DNA of 25,769 nucleotides, from IMG/VR virus record IMGVR_UViG_3300017917_003301, positions 1 to 25,769 of that record, one strand, 5' to 3'. The notes below the pieces were generated by a model. That model saw only the letters and a list, made by a program, of their open reading frames with translations. It ran no database searches and was not told the origin of the DNA. This document shows positions 24,801 to 25,769 of this stretch, one piece after another (the first letter of the stretch is position 1; each line of letters starts with the position of its first letter). This DNA is from a virus. Both the position numbers and the translations under genes were made by a program.

Positions 24801-25769
24801 TGTGACCACCACTGAGTGGAATGGTACTGTAGACGCACAAGGATTTATCCTTAATCAGAACAACGTTGAAGAGTGGACTGGTTTACGCACATACGCCAAG
24901 GGCGAAATCGTCAAATACAAAGACAGTTACTGGAGTGCAGCCAAAATTGTACAGCCTAGTACAACTTTTAATTTCAATGACTGGTTACAGAGTGATTACA
25001 CACAGATTGAACTAGGATTATTGCCTAACTTAGCCAACAAGGCTGATCAATTGGCTAACACCTATAGTCTTAACACTGCCAACCTTGAGCGAGATGCAGA
25101 TTTATTGAGTTATGGTTTGATTGGATTCCGACCACGTCAGTACTTGGCAGCCATTAATCTTGATGATGTCAGTCAAGTCAATGTGTATCGACAATTCTTA
25201 AGTACCAAAGGCACATTGCAAGCCGCTGAATTGTTCCAGCAGGTTAACCTTGGAAAAGAACTTGCTGATTATCAAATTTACGAAAACTGGGCAGTACAGC
25301 GTGGTGTTTATGGAGCCAACGCTAACCGCAGTTTCTTTGAGTTACGTTTGAATCGTGCATTGCTGTATGCAAGTCCTAGCTTGATTCAAGTAGTCGGACC
25401 GCAACAGACCAGCGAAGCTGATCAGACTGTGCAGTTAGGAGAAATTTGGAGACAGAGCTACAAAATCACCAGCCCTGAGATATTACCAACTACTCTCGCA
25501 GTTCCAACCGACACTGCTTTGCCCAGTGCAGGTTACGTAAATCTTGATGACGTTGATATCACAGTGTTTAACATTGACGATCCAGCCAGTCTTGAAGCCA
25601 ACATAAACAACATCAGTGTTGGTACATCAATTTGGGTGGCAAAAATCAATGATTATGACTGGAACATTTATCGAGCTGAATCTGTACCTGGTACAGTAAG
25701 TCACGTGTGCGATAACTTAGATGGAACCAGTCGTGTTATTTTTACTCAACAGCACGGGTTAACAGCTGG
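18829..25769 (+). CDS. Giant virion structural protein, 3' end outside window
   Basis: I read this frame codon by codon from the ATG at 18829 to the window end and found no stop: at least 2,313 codons. GGAG lies seven bases before the start. Position after gp6 is that of T4 gene 7, but the size is far larger and no gp7 homology is evident. Recognisable parts: MARVRSVDFLPEIFRTETNK start; a cupredoxin-like module (about 175-295) that lacks most copper ligands; a beta module at about 587-664 shared with the gp6-like protein; a TYTIISLGNTDWNAVAGTTG module (about 850-890); TPTKLGLYP...GHDGSITKTFGDIRDSVLLEFE near 1370-1420; and LGAWRGIYRYYYDT and MLGFSIKPAWWD near 1500-1530. Such proteins occur in aquatic T4-like phages as baseplate-peripheral or fibre-connecting parts. 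The exact role is unknown. Confidence 0.85.
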   Translation, partial: MARVRSVDFLPEIFRTETNKQFLAATLDNLIQEPKFKKTQGFVGRSVGPGINPNDKYVVELNKTRADYQLEPGVISLKPDTNEIQDAITYPGMADAIEFQGGLGTRADLLYESDYYTWDPFVDYDSFVNFSQYYWLPDGPDPVDVFATGVPITNDITVTRENGVYTFSGVVGENPTLELVRGGNYTFQVAQNNKETVNYRVTNKGNGAYVIDGISNPNLTLVRGNTYVFNLTLQGIFPFWIKTAPVLGVGSAYNDGVTRNGATIGLITFTVPQTAPDTLYYIAQDQSNMQGVFNIVDGQPGTGPGFWIQTNPGITGRIPSTPNISSRDVFGVLNNGEDLGTVVFNVPYKTAQQYYYDLPTFGTPVDLITDLKFEQINNQRVDVFVDQYGGIDGITNLNNRTLIFLNPLTDPVDGGWLRTTRFDPLAQDPNNNSLVGSFDSTLYSQTTEIEPDLRYQLWQITYEISNGYAYMQLNRVADIPVLDKFSIRYGNEYSNTNWFKDNSGRFQQIPLLTAVNDILYYQDGTDPDIFGEIKLIDAAGRTTLDINSIIGQKNYTSPNGIQFTNGLKVVFRGIVEPASYASGSYTFNCTATTDQINAITTTTTDPLYLGQQITFSAPTLGGLIPGQTYYVQSIINQFQFTVSTVLGGQAVTLLTALGSMTATSINYREYYVSGVGTAIELLPVSDFITPESYVLDANDSTILAEPGEPDYITISRASQDRNAWSRSNRWFHVDVINATAGYNDAVAVLDNNLRAKRPILQFRPNIRLFNMGTTSKPGVDIIDFVTADAFSNIQGSTGYTTDGYQLVNGTRIIFASDTDAEVRNKIWVVEFVNPDSSVLTTADKLQQGLTYTIISLGNTDWNAVAGTTGVAYAVGSVIRAQGPGTGTGLAEFNQPIINLNLADDGLVAVDECTFVLNGNTTKGKTYWYNGVEWLLSQQKNSIQQPPLFNVYDSDSISFGDQIKYPSSDFVGSKLFSYAPGETGILDPILKFPLQYLSIENVGDIVFDNNLYKDTFVYTRDNISVTLDISSGSAREYVDRTAFNRLIGWQNAVTTTKTYQQFKFIYDGTTLKLDVKAIPQPLSIVPVLKVYVGSQFQDPGKYIYATTDNSTTITLKQEYVLGDIIEVLVLSEQTSKAAFYQVPINLENNPLNVNSPNFTLGTIRQHYQSICENLPNISGKIQGANNTRDLGDIGPYGLVILQQSAPLTLAGYFLRSNQYSIFNALTYNSREYIKYKNQILESVTQQTLNFQTPAEILDTAIADLTAGKIETQSFYWSDMLPSGAVFVENTYPVTFITSNVFDTVQVYNFTSSNYLGLSVYLNDELLTRDLEYIVATDGPRLTITVPLNIGDTVVIREYSATYGSFCPNTPTKLGLYPAYRPEIRVQKTSNGEQSVIVGHDGSITKTFGDIRDSVLLEFETRIYNNLKLDGNPVPLSVTEVLPGQFRETGYTSAEINNILNQDFLSYVAWNKLDYKEQDYQVNNPFSYNYSAAQSRLDNKNLLGAWRGIYRYYYDTQQPEDTPWEMLGFSIKPAWWDITYGTAPYTNQNFVLWDDLEAGYVRDPIAPYYLPEYARPGLTKVIPTGAEGELLSPLDSVVSTYDPAQFRKSWSLGDGSPVEASWWNSSAYPFSAMRLLALTKPAKFFALFADRDLYRFNTEFDQYLYNNRYRLDANGIEVYGDGVSKASYINWIVDYNRQSGVNSTADLQNNLANLDVRLCYRMASFSDKKFIKLFTEKSSPDSTNTSFLIPDESYNLLLYKNQPFDRASYSSVLIQRVPGGFSVFGYSTVQPYFNTFQSQLTGKLQTITTAGVTVRVPTFYTSKIVQVPYGYIFSDVTAVSDFLLSYGKFLEGQGLTFTNTANGYQLNWRQMVSEFLYWSQQGWEDDCLIALNPLAFRLSVSKPYAVVDTIQAQTSENILLDQNRKELPTRNLNVVREGNNFVVEPLNDQTLSYIDLRYTSYEHMIVLDNVSVFGDLIYNPPTGARQSRLNLTAVTTTEWNGTVDAQGFILNQNNVEEWTGLRTYAKGEIVKYKDSYWSAAKIVQPSTTFNFNDWLQSDYTQIELGLLPNLANKADQLANTYSLNTANLERDADLLSYGLIGFRPRQYLAAINLDDVSQVNVYRQFLSTKGTLQAAELFQQVNLGKELADYQIYENWAVQRGVYGANANRSFFELRLNRALLYASPSLIQVVGPQQTSEADQTVQLGEIWRQSYKITSPEILPTTLAVPTDTALPSAGYVNLDDVDITVFNIDDPASLEANINNISVGTSIWVAKINDYDWNIYRAESVPGTVSHVCDNLDGTSRVIFTQQHGLTA

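Overview
The window reads as part of the genome of a T4-like contractile-tailed phage (myovirus, Caudoviricetes). It has two divergent gene blocks that meet at a control region near 7,460-7,570. The minus-strand block carries recombination and late-transcription genes of T4 type (gp55, gp47, gp46) with accessory genes inserted. The plus-strand block carries baseplate genes (tube cap, gp53, hub-like, gp5-like spike, gp25, gp6) followed by a giant structural ORF. The moderate-to-low GC and the style of the baseplate proteins resemble T4-like phages of aquatic bacteria. No host gene or photosynthesis gene is present, so the host cannot be named.

Left edge (1-344): no convincing protein gene, but several perfect or wobble-compensated hairpins. 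One of them (293-320) keeps its full stem only as plus-strand RNA. The 109-327 part resembles my memory of the HEARO/omega RNAs that guide IscB and IsrB nucleases, yet no IscB-like ORF follows it. A GIY-YIG nuclease gene runs into it from the other side. I rate this as the most interesting, though unproven, element of the window.

Minus block (7458 down to 345): gp55 late sigma factor, gp47 nuclease, a gene broken into two adjacent ORFs that together look like one glycosyltransferase-like protein, gp46 ATPase, two paralogous radical SAM proteins with auxiliary-cluster cysteines, and the GIY-YIG nuclease. Gaps are 12 nt or less, or the genes overlap, so this looks like one operon. It is led by a near-consensus sigma70 promoter at 7484-7511.

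Plus block (7570 to the end): tube-cap-like protein, gp53, a large hub-like protein, a gp5-like spike without a lysozyme domain, an Ala-rich protein, gp25, a gp6-like wedge about twice the length of T4 gp6, and a giant ORF of at least 2,313 codons that runs off the window. Late-promoter-like boxes (xxTAAATA) sit before the tube-cap gene, gp25 and gp6. The logic is simple: the early promoter makes gp55, and gp55 then directs late transcription of the baseplate genes that begin about 110 bp away on the other strand.
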